In this document: piece by piece, positions 55,918 through 64,000 of the stretch
Numbering within the stretch: position 1 is the stretch's first letter
Layout of the letters: each line of letters starts with the position of its first letter
NCBI GenBank assembly: GCA_020852865.1
Contig: JADYZZ010000091.1
Location: forward strand, 48,933-112,932
DNA: 64,000 bases
Source of the DNA: Rubrivivax sp.
GTDB lineage: Bacteria > Pseudomonadota > Gammaproteobacteria > Burkholderiales > Burkholderiaceae_C
Direction: 5' to 3'
Position numbers and translations under genes: made by a program
Notes under the pieces: generated by a model
Told to the model about the DNA's origin: nothing
Seen by the model: the letters and a program-made list of their open reading frames with translations, nothing else
The model's database searches: none

Positions 55918-57321
55918 TCAGTGCGCCGCGGCGGCCACCTGCGCGTCGGGCTTGACGCTGCGCAACGCGGCCATGAAGGCCGCTTCGATGCGCTGCAGCG
56001 CGGCTTGCGTGTGGCCCTCGAAGCGCAGCACCAGCACCGGTGTGGTGTTGCTGGCGCGGATGAGGCCGAAGCCGTCGGCGAAGTCGACGCGCAAGCCGTC
56101 GATCGTGCCCAGTTCGCCGCCGGCAAAGGACAACCGCCCGTCGCCCGCGCGCGCGACGAGCTCGGCCACGACGCGGTGATGTTCGCCCTCGGCGCAGGGC
56201 ACGTTCAGCTCGGGCGTGGCGAAGCTGGTGGGCAGCGCGTCGAGCACGGCGCTCGGGTCGGCGTGGCGCGAGAGGATCTCGAGCAGCCGCGCGGCGGTGT
56301 ACATCGCGTCGTCGAAGCCGTACCAGCGTTCGCCGAAGAACAGGTGCCCGCTCATCTCGCCGGCGAAGGGCGCACCGGTCTCGCGCAGCTTGGCCTTGAT
56401 CAGCGAATGACCGGTCTTCCACAGCAGCGGCACGCCGCCGGCCGCGCGGATGGCCACCGGCACGCGCTGGCTGCACTTGACGTCGAAGATGATCGGCGCG
56501 CCCGGATGGCGCGTGAGGATGTCGCGCGCGAACAGCACGATCTGCCGGTCGGGATAGATGATGTTGCCGCCGGCGGTGACGAGGCCCAGGCGGTCGCCGT
56601 CGCCGTCGAACGCCAGGCCGAGCTCGGCGCCGGCGGCATGCACCACCTTGACGAGGTCGGCCAGGTTCTCGGGCTTGCTCGGGTCGGGGTGGTGGTTCGG
56701 GAAGCTGCCGTCGACCGCGCTGTACAGGTCGATCACCTTGCAGCCCAGCGCCTCGAGGATGCCCGGCGCGCTGGCCCCGGGGATGCCGTTGCCCGAGTCG
56801 ACGACGATCTTCATCGGCCGGGCCAGACGGCAGTCCGACACGATGCGCTGCCGGTACTCGGCCAGGATGTCCATGCGCGCGGCCCGGCCGCGGGCGCTGC
56901 GGTAATCCTCGGCTTCGATGCGGCGGCGCAACGCCTGGATCTCCTCGCCGTGGATGGCGCGGCCGGCGAGCACCATCTTGAAGCCGTTGTAGTCCTTCGG
57001 GTTGTGGCTGCCCGTGACCTGGATCCCGCTCGAGCAGCCATGGCGGCCGCGCGTGGCGGCCACGTAGTACAGCATCGGCGTGGTCACGGCACCGAGATCG
57101 ACGACGTCCAGGCCGGTGGCGACGAGCCCGCGCACGAGCGCTGCGGCCAGCGCCGGGCCCGAGACGCGCCCGTCGCGGCCGACCGCCACCGCGCGTTCGC
57201 CCGCGGCCAAGGCCTCGGTGCCGAAAGCGCGGCCGAGGTGCTCGGCAAAGGTCTCGTCGATCGTGCTGCCGACGACGCCGCGGATGTCGTAGGCCTTGAA
57301 GACGCTGGCATGGACTTGCAT
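55918..57321 (-). CDS. manB: Phosphomannomutase/phosphoglucomutase
   Basis: Interconverts hexose 1- and 6-phosphates for polysaccharide and LPS precursors (AlgC type). The 467 residues have all alpha-D-phosphohexomutase sites: KAYDIRGVVG, the phospho-Ser loop QVTGSHNPKDYNGFKMV, the metal loop AFDGDGDRLGLV, the sugar loop GEMSGHLFFGE and the phosphate loop RASNTTPVLVLRFEGH. The ATG at 57321 starts MQVHASVFKAYDIRG. Probably co-transcribed with waaA. Confidence 0.95.
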   Translation of the reverse strand: MQVHASVFKAYDIRGVVGSTIDETFAEHLGRAFGTEALAAGERAVAVGRDGRVSGPALAAALVRGLVATGLDVVDLGAVTTPMLYYVAATRGRHGCSSGIQVTGSHNPKDYNGFKMVLAGRAIHGEEIQALRRRIEAEDYRSARGRAARMDILAEYRQRIVSDCRLARPMKIVVDSGNGIPGASAPGILEALGCKVIDLYSAVDGSFPNHHPDPSKPENLADLVKVVHAAGAELGLAFDGDGDRLGLVTAGGNIIYPDRQIVLFARDILTRHPGAPIIFDVKCSQRVPVAIRAAGGVPLLWKTGHSLIKAKLRETGAPFAGEMSGHLFFGERWYGFDDAMYTAARLLEILSRHADPSAVLDALPTSFATPELNVPCAEGEHHRVVAELVARAGDGRLSFAGGELGTIDGLRVDFADGFGLIRASNTTPVLVLRFEGHTQAALQRIEAAFMAALRSVKPDAQVAAAAH

Positions 57322-57475
57322 GGTGCGGGCTCTTTCTCGGGCTCGCGGACATTCTAGGCAGCGCGCCGCGTCCCACCGGCATGCGCCGGCCGGAGGCGCT
57401 GCCGCGGCGCCGGCGGCGGCAGCCACATGTCCGCAAACGGCGAGTCGGATGCGCCGCGCGGCCTATGATCCCGGC

Positions 57476-58954
57476 ATGGCCACGCGACGCCCCGCAGGCG
57501 CCTCCGATCCCGCGGCACGCGCGCAGTACGCGGCCCTGCGTTCGCGCGATGCACGCTTCGACGGGCGGCTGTTCGTCGGCGTCACCTCGACCGGCGTGTA
57601 CTGCCGGCCGGTGTGCCGCGTGCGCACGCCGCTGGCGCGCAACTGCCGCTTCTTCGCCAGTGCGGCGCTGGCCGAGCGCGCGGGCTTCCGGCCCTGCCTG
57701 CGCTGCCGGCCCGAGCGCGCGCCGGGGCTGGCCTGGGTCGATTCGTCACAGGCGCTGGCGCTCGTCGCGGCGCGCCGGCTGGCGCAGGCGGCGCTCGAGG
57801 GGCGCGCGCTCGCGCTGCCTGCGCTCGCCGCGACGCTCGGCGTCACCGACCGCCACCTGCGCCGCATCTTCGCCGCCGCGCACGGCGTCTCGCCGCTCGA
57901 GTACCTGACGACGCAGCGACTGCTGCACGCCAAGCAGCTGCTCGCCGACACCGCACTGCCGGTGACGCAGATCGCGCTGGCCAGCGGCTTCGCCAGCCTG
58001 CGCCGCTTCAACGCCGCCTTCGCCGAGCGCTACCGCATGGCGCCGACGGCGCTCAGGCGTGCCCACGGCAGCGCGCCGCGCGAGCCGGCGCTCGTCGTGC
58101 GGCTGGGCTACCGGCCGCCGTACGACGTCGCCGGCATGCTGCATTTCTGCGCGCGCCGTGCCGTCGCCGGCGTCGAGGCGGTGGCCGGCGACACGCTGCG
58201 CCGCACGCTCGCCATGCCGCACGCCGGCGGCGTGCTGGCCGGCTGGGTGGCCTGCCGCTTCCGGCCCGAGCGCCACGAGATCGAGGTCGCGCTCGCGCCG
58301 GTGCTGGCGCCGGTACTGGCCGCGGTGCTGCAGCGCGTGCGCCGGCAACTCGACGTCGACGCCGATCCGGCGCTCGTCGATCCGGTGCTGGCCGGCCTGC
58401 CCGGGCCGGCCGGCGTGCGCGTGCCCGGCGCGTGCGACGGCTTCGAGACCGCGGTGCGCGTGATCCTCGGCCAGCAGGTGACGGTGGCGGCGGCGCGCAC
58501 GCTCGCTGCGCGTCTGGTCGAAGCGCTGGGCGTGTCGATCGCGACGCCCTTCGCCGACCTGACACGGCTCTTTCCCGACCCCGCGCGCATCGCCGGTGCC
58601 GCGCCCGCGCAGCTCGGCCGCCTGGGCATCGTGCGCCAGCGCGTGCGTGCGCTGCAGGCCCTGGCCGCCGAAGTGCAGGCCGGGCGTCTCGAGCTGCATC
58701 CGGCCGCGCCGCTGGGGCGCACGCTCGAACAGCTGCGCGCCTTGCCCGGCATCGGCGCGTGGAGCGTGCAGATGATCGCGCTGCGCGCGCTCGGCTGGCC
58801 CGATGCCTTCCCGGCCGGCGACCTCGGCGTGCTGGCCGCACTCGAACCCCTGCTCGGTGCACGCGAGCCGCGCGCCGCCGAGGCGGCATCGGCCGCCTGG
58901 CGGCCCTGGCGCGCCTACGCCGTGCTGCGCCTGTGGCACAGCCTGGAGACCTGA
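57476..58954 (+). CDS. Ada-AlkA type fusion: methyl-phosphotriester sensor/AraC regulator with 3-methyladenine glycosylase
   Basis: A 492-residue DNA alkylation-repair fusion. Residues about 20-95 form the Ada metal-binding domain with the Cys pairs YCRPVCR and PCLRCRPE; 100-200 form an AraC helix-turn-helix domain (TQIALASGFASLRRFNAAFA); the rest is an AlkA glycosylase with the HhH motif LPGIGAWSVQMIALRALG and catalytic Asp in PAGDLGV. It would sense methyl phosphotriesters and excise alkylated bases. The O6-methylguanine methyltransferase gene begins immediately at 58955. ATG at 57476. Confidence 0.92.
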   Translation: MATRRPAGASDPAARAQYAALRSRDARFDGRLFVGVTSTGVYCRPVCRVRTPLARNCRFFASAALAERAGFRPCLRCRPERAPGLAWVDSSQALALVAARRLAQAALEGRALALPALAATLGVTDRHLRRIFAAAHGVSPLEYLTTQRLLHAKQLLADTALPVTQIALASGFASLRRFNAAFAERYRMAPTALRRAHGSAPREPALVVRLGYRPPYDVAGMLHFCARRAVAGVEAVAGDTLRRTLAMPHAGGVLAGWVACRFRPERHEIEVALAPVLAPVLAAVLQRVRRQLDVDADPALVDPVLAGLPGPAGVRVPGACDGFETAVRVILGQQVTVAAARTLAARLVEALGVSIATPFADLTRLFPDPARIAGAAPAQLGRLGIVRQRVRALQALAAEVQAGRLELHPAAPLGRTLEQLRALPGIGAWSVQMIALRALGWPDAFPAGDLGVLAALEPLLGAREPRAAEAASAAWRPWRAYAVLRLWHSLET

Positions 58955-59659
58955 ATGAAGCTCGCACTCGTCGCCCAGGCGCGCATCGACACGCCCCTCG
59001 GCTGGATGACCGCCGCGGCCACGGCACGCGGCATCGCCGGGCTGTGGTTCGACGGCCAGCGCCACCATCCGGGCGCGCTGGCCGCGCCCAACGACGAGCA
59101 CAACCCGCACATCGCGCAGTTGCGGCGCGAACTCGACGCGTACTGGGCCGGCGACGGCCGCACGCAGTTTGCCGTGGCGCTGGACGCGCAGGGTACGCCG
59201 TTCCAGCGCCGCGTGTGGCAGGCGCTGCGCGCCATCGGGCCAGGCCAGCTCGGGCACTACGGCACGCTCGCCGAGCGGCTCGGGCAGCCGCGCGCAGCGC
59301 GCGCCGTCGGCGCGGCGGTCGGCCGCAACCCGGTGAGCATCGTCGTGCCCTGTCACCGCGTGCTGGGCCGCGGCGGCGCGCTCACCGGCTACGCCGGCGG
59401 GCTGGCACGCAAGCGTGCGCTGCTCGAGCACGAGCGCGCGCCGATCCGTCACCCGGGCGCGCGGTGCGGAGACGACGACGCGCCGATCCGACACGACGGC
59501 GCGCCGATCCGACACGACGGCGCGCCGATCCGACACGACGACGCGCCGATCCGACACGACGGCGCGCCGATCCGACACGACGGCGCGCCGATCGGAAACG
59601 AGGGCGCGCGGCTCGACCGCAACGGCGTGCGCCCACGCCGCGCCGGCGCGACGTCCTGA
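58955..59659 (+). CDS. ogt: Methylated-DNA-[protein]-cysteine S-methyltransferase with repetitive tail
   Basis: Suicide repair protein removing O6-alkyl groups from guanine. The first 165 residues form a standard Ogt: FQRRVWQALRAIGPGQLGHY, PRAARAVGAAVGRNPVSI and the active-site IVVPCHRVLG. It then gains an uncommon tail of about 70 residues containing six copies of the heptad APIRHDG, coded by a 21-base tandem repeat (59480-59605), and a basic end. The tail is hydrophilic and of unknown purpose. It starts one base after the Ada-AlkA stop codon, so the two form one operon. Confidence 0.9.
   Translation: MKLALVAQARIDTPLGWMTAAATARGIAGLWFDGQRHHPGALAAPNDEHNPHIAQLRRELDAYWAGDGRTQFAVALDAQGTPFQRRVWQALRAIGPGQLGHYGTLAERLGQPRAARAVGAAVGRNPVSIVVPCHRVLGRGGALTGYAGGLARKRALLEHERAPIRHPGARCGDDDAPIRHDGAPIRHDGAPIRHDDAPIRHDGAPIRHDGAPIGNEGARLDRNGVRPRRAGATS
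59480..59605 (+). repeat. 21-bp tandem repeat in ogt
   Basis: Six in-frame 21-base units coding APIRHDG (the third APIRHDD, the last APIGNEG), with a solitary earlier unit at 59438-59458. Units are nearly identical in DNA, so the expansion is recent. Confidence 0.94.
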
Positions 59660-59798
59660 CGGACAGGCCCCCGACCCGAGCGCTGCCGCAGGCCGCCGCC
59701 CGGCGCGGGCCGCGCAGGGCGGCCCGTATACTGCGGCGCACCCCCTCGCCTCGCGTGCGCCGCACCCGTGCTGCGGCAGTCGTGCACCGCCCCACCCG

Positions 59799-60641
59799 AT
59801 GAAGTTTCAAGGCACCGACCAATACGTCGCCACGCAGGACCTGATGCTCGCCGTCAACGCGGCGATCACGCTGCGCCGGCCGCTGCTCGTCAAGGGCGAG
59901 CCCGGCACCGGCAAGACCATGCTCGCCGAGGAGGTGGCCGGCGCGCTCGGCATGCCCTTGCTGCAGTGGCACGTCAAGAGCACGACCAAGGCACAGCAGG
60001 GCCTGTACGAGTACGACGCCGTGAGCCGCCTGCGCGACAGCCAGCTCGGCGACGAGAAAGTGCGCGACATCCACAACTACATCGTGCGCGGCGTGCTGTG
60101 GCAGGCCTTCGCCTCCGAGCAGCCGCAAGCGCTGCTGATCGACGAGATCGACAAGGCCGACATCGAGTTCCCGAACGACTTGCTGCGCGAACTCGACCGC
60201 ATGGAGTTCTACGTCTACGAGACGCGCGAGCTGGTCAAGGCGCGCCACCGGCCGCTCGTGGTCATCACCTCCAACAACGAGAAGGAGCTGCCCGACGCCT
60301 ACCTGCGGCGCTGCTTCTTCCACTACATCAAGTTCCCCGACGCGGAGACGATGAAGGCGATCGTCGACGTGCACTTCCCGGGCCTGAAGAAGGAGCTGCT
60401 GGGCGCCGCGCTCGAGGTCTTCTACGGCGTGCGCAACCTGCCCGGGCTGAAGAAGAAGCCCAGCACGAGCGAGCTGCTCGACTGGCTCAAGCTGCTGGTG
60501 GCCGAGGACATCCCGCTCGAGGCGCTGCAGAGCAAGGACCACAAGGTGAGCGTGCCGCCGCTGGTGGGTGCGCTGCTCAAGAACGAACAGGACGTGACGC
60601 TGTTCGAGAAGCTCGTCTTCATGCAGCGCCACGGCCGCTGA
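59799..60641 (+). CDS. MoxR-type AAA+ ATPase
   Basis: Chaperone-like ATPase of 280 residues. Walker A GEPGTGKTMLAEEVAGAL at about residue 33, Walker B LLIDEIDKADIEFPNDLL, sensor 1 VITSNNEKELPDAYLRRC with the arginine finger. MoxR proteins work with VWA-domain partners to insert cofactors or remodel enzymes; a VWA/CoxE-like gene starts at 63502, two genes downstream. ATG at 59799. Confidence 0.93.
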   Translation: MKFQGTDQYVATQDLMLAVNAAITLRRPLLVKGEPGTGKTMLAEEVAGALGMPLLQWHVKSTTKAQQGLYEYDAVSRLRDSQLGDEKVRDIHNYIVRGVLWQAFASEQPQALLIDEIDKADIEFPNDLLRELDRMEFYVYETRELVKARHRPLVVITSNNEKELPDAYLRRCFFHYIKFPDAETMKAIVDVHFPGLKKELLGAALEVFYGVRNLPGLKKKPSTSELLDWLKLLVAEDIPLEALQSKDHKVSVPPLVGALLKNEQDVTLFEKLVFMQRHGR

Positions 60642-60642
60642 G

Positions 60643-61233
60643 ATGCCGTGGCCTGATCCCGTCACGCTGAGCGCGACGCATGCAACGTTGCGCCCGCTCG
60701 CGCCCGAGCACCACGACGCGCTGTGCGCCGCCGCGCGCGACGGCGAGCTGTGGCGGCTGTGGTACACGTCGGTGCCGGCGCCCGAAGGCATGGCGCGCGA
60801 GATCGAGCGCCGCCTGGCGCTGCAGGCGGCCGGCTCGATGCTGCCCTTCACGGTGTTCGACGGCGCCGGCCGGGTGGCCGGCATGAGCAGCTACATGAAC
60901 ATCGACGCCGCCCACCGGCGCGTCGAGATCGGCAGCACCTGGTACGCGGCACGCGTGCAGCGCAGCGCGCTCAACACGCAGTGCAAGCGGCTGCTGCTCG
61001 GACACGCCTTCGAGCAGCTCGACTGCATCGCGGTCGAGTTCCGCACGCACCGCCTGAACACGCAGAGCCGGCGCGCCATCGAGCGCCTGGGCGCGCAGCT
61101 CGACGGCGTGCTGCGCGCGCATCAGATCGGCCGCGACGGCACGCTGCGCGACACCGCCGTCTACAGCATCACCGCCGCCGAATGGCCCACGGTGCGCTCG
61201 CACCTCGACTGGCAACTGACCCGACCCCGCTGA
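60643..61233 (+). CDS. GNAT family N-acetyltransferase
   Basis: A 196-residue RimJ/RimL-like acetyltransferase, opening LSATHATLRPLAPEHHDALC with the substrate region MSSYMNIDAAHRRVEIGSTW and the closing VEFRTHRLNTQSRRAIERLG in the acetyl-CoA fold. Substrate unknown. Its ATG follows the MoxR stop by one base, so it is translationally coupled inside the MoxR cluster. Confidence 0.87.
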   Translation: MPWPDPVTLSATHATLRPLAPEHHDALCAAARDGELWRLWYTSVPAPEGMAREIERRLALQAAGSMLPFTVFDGAGRVAGMSSYMNIDAAHRRVEIGSTWYAARVQRSALNTQCKRLLLGHAFEQLDCIAVEFRTHRLNTQSRRAIERLGAQLDGVLRAHQIGRDGTLRDTAVYSITAAEWPTVRSHLDWQLTRPR

Positions 61234-61249
61234 ACCGCCGGACCCGCTC

Positions 61250-63385
61250 ATGCCCAGGAAGAAGACCCTCACCGTCGATGACCTCTGGAAGATCGAGCGC
61301 CTGGGCGCGCCCAGCCTCGCGCCCGACGGCGCGCAGGCGGTGGTCTCGGTCACCAGCGCTTCGATGGAGGAGAACAAGACCTCGAGTTCGCTGTGGCTGC
61401 TGTCCACGCTCGGCGGCAAGGCGCGCCGCCTGACCGCGTGCGGCGACAAGGACGGCGCGCCGCGCTGGAGCCCCGACGGCCGCGCGATCGCCTTCACCGC
61501 CAGGCGCGAGCAGGAGGGCCGCAAGGACGACGAGGCGCAGCTCTACCTGATCGCGCCCGACGGCGGCGAGGCGCGGCGCGCGGCCGAGGTGGCCACCGGG
61601 GTGGAGGCCTTCCGCTGGTGCCCCGACGGCCGGCGGCTCGTCTTCGTCTCCTGGGTCTGGCCCGACGCGCGCGGCGCCAAGGCGCAGGCGCGACGGCTGG
61701 CCGAGTTCAAGAAGCGCAAGGAGACGGCCTACGTCACGAGCGAGGCGCAGTACCGCCACTGGGACCGCAACCTGCCGATGGAGCGCGTGGCGCACCTGCA
61801 TCTCGTCGACCTCGGTGTGCACGGCGGCGCCGGCCGGCCGGCCAAGGTGCGCGACCTGTTCGAGGGCAGCGGCTACGAGCTGGCACGCGCCGACCCCGAC
61901 GCCAACCACTTCGACGTCGCGCCCGACGGCCGGCGCGCGGTGTTCGCGTTCGATCCGGCGCCCGAAAAGCGCGGCGACGGCCGCTGCGCGCTGGCCGAGG
62001 TGGAACTGGCGAGCGGCCGCATCCGCGTCGTCGCGCGCGACGCCGACTGGGACTTCGGCGCGCCGCGCTACAGCCCGGACGGCGAACGCATCGCCTTCAC
62101 CGCCAGCCATCAGGCGCGCAAGCACACGATGCCCGCGCAACTGGCGCTGCTCGAGCGCGCCAGCGGCCGCTGGGAGGTGGTGAGCGCCGAATGGGACCAC
62201 GAGGTGCACCCGCCGCTGCACTGGGAGGACGACGGCCAGGCGCTGCTCTTCCTGGCCGAGCAGCGCGGGCGCTCGCATCTGTGGCGCTTCGAGCTGCCCG
62301 ACCGGCGCGCCGAGATCGTGGTGCGCGGCGGCTGGGTGGGCGGCTTCGACAAGGCCGCCGGCACGCTGGTGACGCTGGCCGACAGCGCCTTGCACCCGGG
62401 CCGCATCCACGTGCATCTGGCCAGCCGCGAGCCGCAGCGCATCGAACGCTTCAACGACGCGCTGCTGGCGCCGTTCGAGCTCGGTCGTGTCGAGGAGATG
62501 TGGATCCAGGGCGCGCGCGCGCAGCCGGGCGGCGCGGGCGATCCGGTGCAGGTGTGGCTCACCTTCCCGCCCGGTTTCGACCCGAAGAAGAAGTACCCGC
62601 TGCTGCACAACATCCACGGCGGCCCGCATACCGGGCCGGGCGACAACTGGCACTACCGCTGGAACACGCAGGTCTTCGCCGCCCAGGGCTATGTCGTGGC
62701 CGGCGTCAACTACCACGGCAGCTCCGGCTTCGGCCACGCCTTCCTCGACAGCATCACCCACCGCTGGGGCGAGCTCGAGCTGCAGGACATCGAGGCCGCG
62801 ACCGAGATCCTGCTCAAGAAGCCCTACATCGACCGCCGGCGCCTGTTCGCCGCCGGCGGCAGCTACGGCGGCTTCATGGTCGCGTGGATGAACGGCCACC
62901 TGCCGGCCGACCGCTACAGGGCCTACATCTGCCACGCCGGCTGCTTCGACTGGGTCGGCATGTTCGCCGACGACGCCTGGTACTGGCACGCCAAGGAGCT
63001 CGGCGCCTGGTTCTGGGACGACATGGCCAGGCTGCACGCGCAGAGCCCGCACGCCCATGCCGCCGGCATGGCCACGCCGACGCTGGTGATGCACGGCGCG
63101 CTCGACTACCGCGTGCCCGACGCGCAGGGCCTCGCCTACTACAACACGCTCAAGGCGCGCGGCGTCGATGCGCGGCTGGTGTGGTTCCCCGACGAGAACC
63201 ACTGGGTGCTCAAGCCGCGCAACAGCCGGCTGTGGTACGGCGAGTTCTTCGCCTGGCTCGGGCGTCACGATCCCGCGCGCGGCAAAGGCGGCGGCAAAGG
63301 CGGCGGCAAGGGCGGCGGCAAGGGCGGGAAGGTCGGCGGCAGCGTCAAGGCAGGCGCCGCAGCGCCGGGCCGCGGCAGGCGCTGA
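61250..63385 (+). CDS. S9 family prolyl-oligopeptidase-like peptidase
   Basis: A 711-residue serine peptidase. The N-terminal 400 or so residues form a beta-propeller of WD-like repeats (APRWSPDGRAIAFTARRE, APRYSPDGERIAFTASHQ); the C-terminal alpha/beta hydrolase has the nucleophile motif AAGGSYGGFMVAWM, catalytic Asp in HGALDYRVPD and His in PDENHWVLK. No signal peptide, so probably cytoplasmic. The last 40 residues are an unusual basic Gly/Lys tail (GKGGGKGGGKGG) from a 12-base repeat at about 63281-63330. ATG at 61250. Confidence 0.92.
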   Translation: MPRKKTLTVDDLWKIERLGAPSLAPDGAQAVVSVTSASMEENKTSSSLWLLSTLGGKARRLTACGDKDGAPRWSPDGRAIAFTARREQEGRKDDEAQLYLIAPDGGEARRAAEVATGVEAFRWCPDGRRLVFVSWVWPDARGAKAQARRLAEFKKRKETAYVTSEAQYRHWDRNLPMERVAHLHLVDLGVHGGAGRPAKVRDLFEGSGYELARADPDANHFDVAPDGRRAVFAFDPAPEKRGDGRCALAEVELASGRIRVVARDADWDFGAPRYSPDGERIAFTASHQARKHTMPAQLALLERASGRWEVVSAEWDHEVHPPLHWEDDGQALLFLAEQRGRSHLWRFELPDRRAEIVVRGGWVGGFDKAAGTLVTLADSALHPGRIHVHLASREPQRIERFNDALLAPFELGRVEEMWIQGARAQPGGAGDPVQVWLTFPPGFDPKKKYPLLHNIHGGPHTGPGDNWHYRWNTQVFAAQGYVVAGVNYHGSSGFGHAFLDSITHRWGELELQDIEAATEILLKKPYIDRRRLFAAGGSYGGFMVAWMNGHLPADRYRAYICHAGCFDWVGMFADDAWYWHAKELGAWFWDDMARLHAQSPHAHAAGMATPTLVMHGALDYRVPDAQGLAYYNTLKARGVDARLVWFPDENHWVLKPRNSRLWYGEFFAWLGRHDPARGKGGGKGGGKGGGKGGKVGGSVKAGAAAPGRGRR

Positions 63386-63410
63386 GCGGCACGCGCCGAG
63401 CGGCAAGCGC

Positions 63411-63426
63411 CTAGGAGCGTGGGCGG
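63411..63426 (+). repeat. Dispersed 16-bp element, copy 6
   Basis: Exact copy of CTAGGAGCGTGGGCGG, 25 bases after the S9 peptidase stop and 75 bases before the VWA gene. Confidence 0.7.
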
Positions 63427-63501
63427 CATGTGCCGAGCGGCGGCGGCCGCCGCGCGTCGCGATGCCCGATACTTCCGCTCTCGCAGCCCCCGGACGCGGC
63501 C

Positions 63502-64000
63502 ATGCTGATCAACTTCTTCTACACGCTGCGCGCCGCCAAGCTGAAGGTCTCGGTCAAGGAGTACCTCACGCTGCTCGAGGCCATCCGGGCCGGCGTCATC
63601 GGGCCCTCGGTCGACGAGTTCTACTACCTGGCGCGCACCAGCCTGGTCAAGGACGAGGCGCAGTTCGACAAGTTCGACCGCGCCTTTGCGGCCTACTTCA
63701 AGGGCGTCGAGCTGCTCACCGACTTCACGCAGGACGTGCCGCTCGAGTGGCTGAGGAAGACGCTCGAGCTCGAGCTCAGTGCCGAGGAGAAGGCCGCCAT
63801 CGAGAAGATGGGCTGGGACGAGCTGATGGAAACGCTCAGGAAGCGCTTCGAGGAGCAGAAGGAGCGGCACGAAGGCGGCAGCAAGATGATCGGCACCGGC
63901 GGCACCTCACCGTTCGGCGCGTACGGCTTCAACCCGCAGGGCATCCGCATCGGGCAGGACAAGAGCCGCAACAAGAGCGCGGTGAAGGTCTGGGACCAGC
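63502..64000 (+). CDS. VWA domain (CoxE-like) protein, 3' end outside window
   Basis: An open frame runs off the window edge; 166 codons are visible from the ATG at 63502. The N-terminus MLINFFYTLRAAKLKVSVKE and the charged DELMETLRKRFEEQKERHEG stretch, then SPFGAYGFNPQGIRIGQ, match the N-terminal part of CoxE-like VWA proteins that pair with MoxR ATPases. The VWA metal site itself (MIDAS) lies beyond the window. Its link to the MoxR gene at 59799 is the expected pairing for cofactor insertion or enzyme maturation. Confidence 0.85.
   Translation, partial: MLINFFYTLRAAKLKVSVKEYLTLLEAIRAGVIGPSVDEFYYLARTSLVKDEAQFDKFDRAFAAYFKGVELLTDFTQDVPLEWLRKTLELELSAEEKAAIEKMGWDELMETLRKRFEEQKERHEGGSKMIGTGGTSPFGAYGFNPQGIRIGQDKSRNKSAVKVWDQ

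Overview
The window is very GC-rich, densely coded DNA from a chromosome that looks betaproteobacterial, most likely Burkholderiales of the Rubrivivax/Leptothrix/Ideonella kind. The support is the dapA-bamC pair, the protein-repair methyltransferase-TolC-waaA-phosphomannomutase order, several tripartite tricarboxylate (TTT/Bug) transporter parts, a PEP-CTERM protein, alanyl-tRNA synthetase, and frequent GTG/TTG starts with 4-bp stop/start overlaps. No prophage, insertion sequence, integrase or CRISPR array is visible. The species assignment is inference.

Layout. 1-6.1 kb: a 5'-truncated D-amino-acid PLP enzyme with RidA, a PEP-CTERM protein, a GNAT acetyltransferase, parE and dadA. 6.1-10.3 kb: a decayed copy of an MFS transporter gene, a reductase and an enoyl-CoA hydratase on the minus strand, then the intact MFS gene. 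10.2-16.8 kb: methyltransferase, dapA, bamC, terminator, small lipoprotein, SlyD-like isomerase, dut and coaBC. 17.1-24.4 kb: chemoreceptor, EAL-domain signalling protein and a P-type cation ATPase. 24.4-28.5 kb: TctB-TctA facing a TctE-like kinase and a TctD-like regulator whose gene carries a frameshift. 28.6-31.5 kb: DMT permease, M20 peptidase and ribokinase. 31.5-36.7 kb: a minus-strand chain vapB-vapC-alaS-hydrolase-UPF0149-rbsK in which every junction is a 4-bp overlap. 36.7-43.2 kb: hemerythrin-like protein, aldehyde dehydrogenase, solute receptor, FAD oxidoreductase, TDT permease and HpcH aldolase. 43.5-46.7 kb: degenerate GGDEF protein, tRNA-Gly(CCC), trmB and uppP. 47-54.5 kb: an autoregulated TetR gene, an RND pump, PCMT-like methyltransferase and TolC. 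54.6-57.3 kb: waaA and phosphomannomutase. 57.5-59.7 kb: alkylation repair pair. 59.8-64 kb: MoxR ATPase, GNAT, S9 peptidase and the start of a VWA (CoxE-like) protein.

Three things stand out beyond ordinary genes. A dispersed 16-base element, CTAGGAGCGTGGGCGG, occurs six times between genes. A palindromic repeat family (copies at 2739-2788, 30639-30688 and 54461-54590) always abuts the TGA stop of a neighbouring gene. A toxin-antitoxin pair with its own palindromic operator is overlapped directly onto the essential alaS gene. Short tandem repeats have also expanded inside or beside several genes (14-bp, 21-bp, 24-bp and hexanucleotide units), producing odd low-complexity tails or linkers in the encoded proteins.
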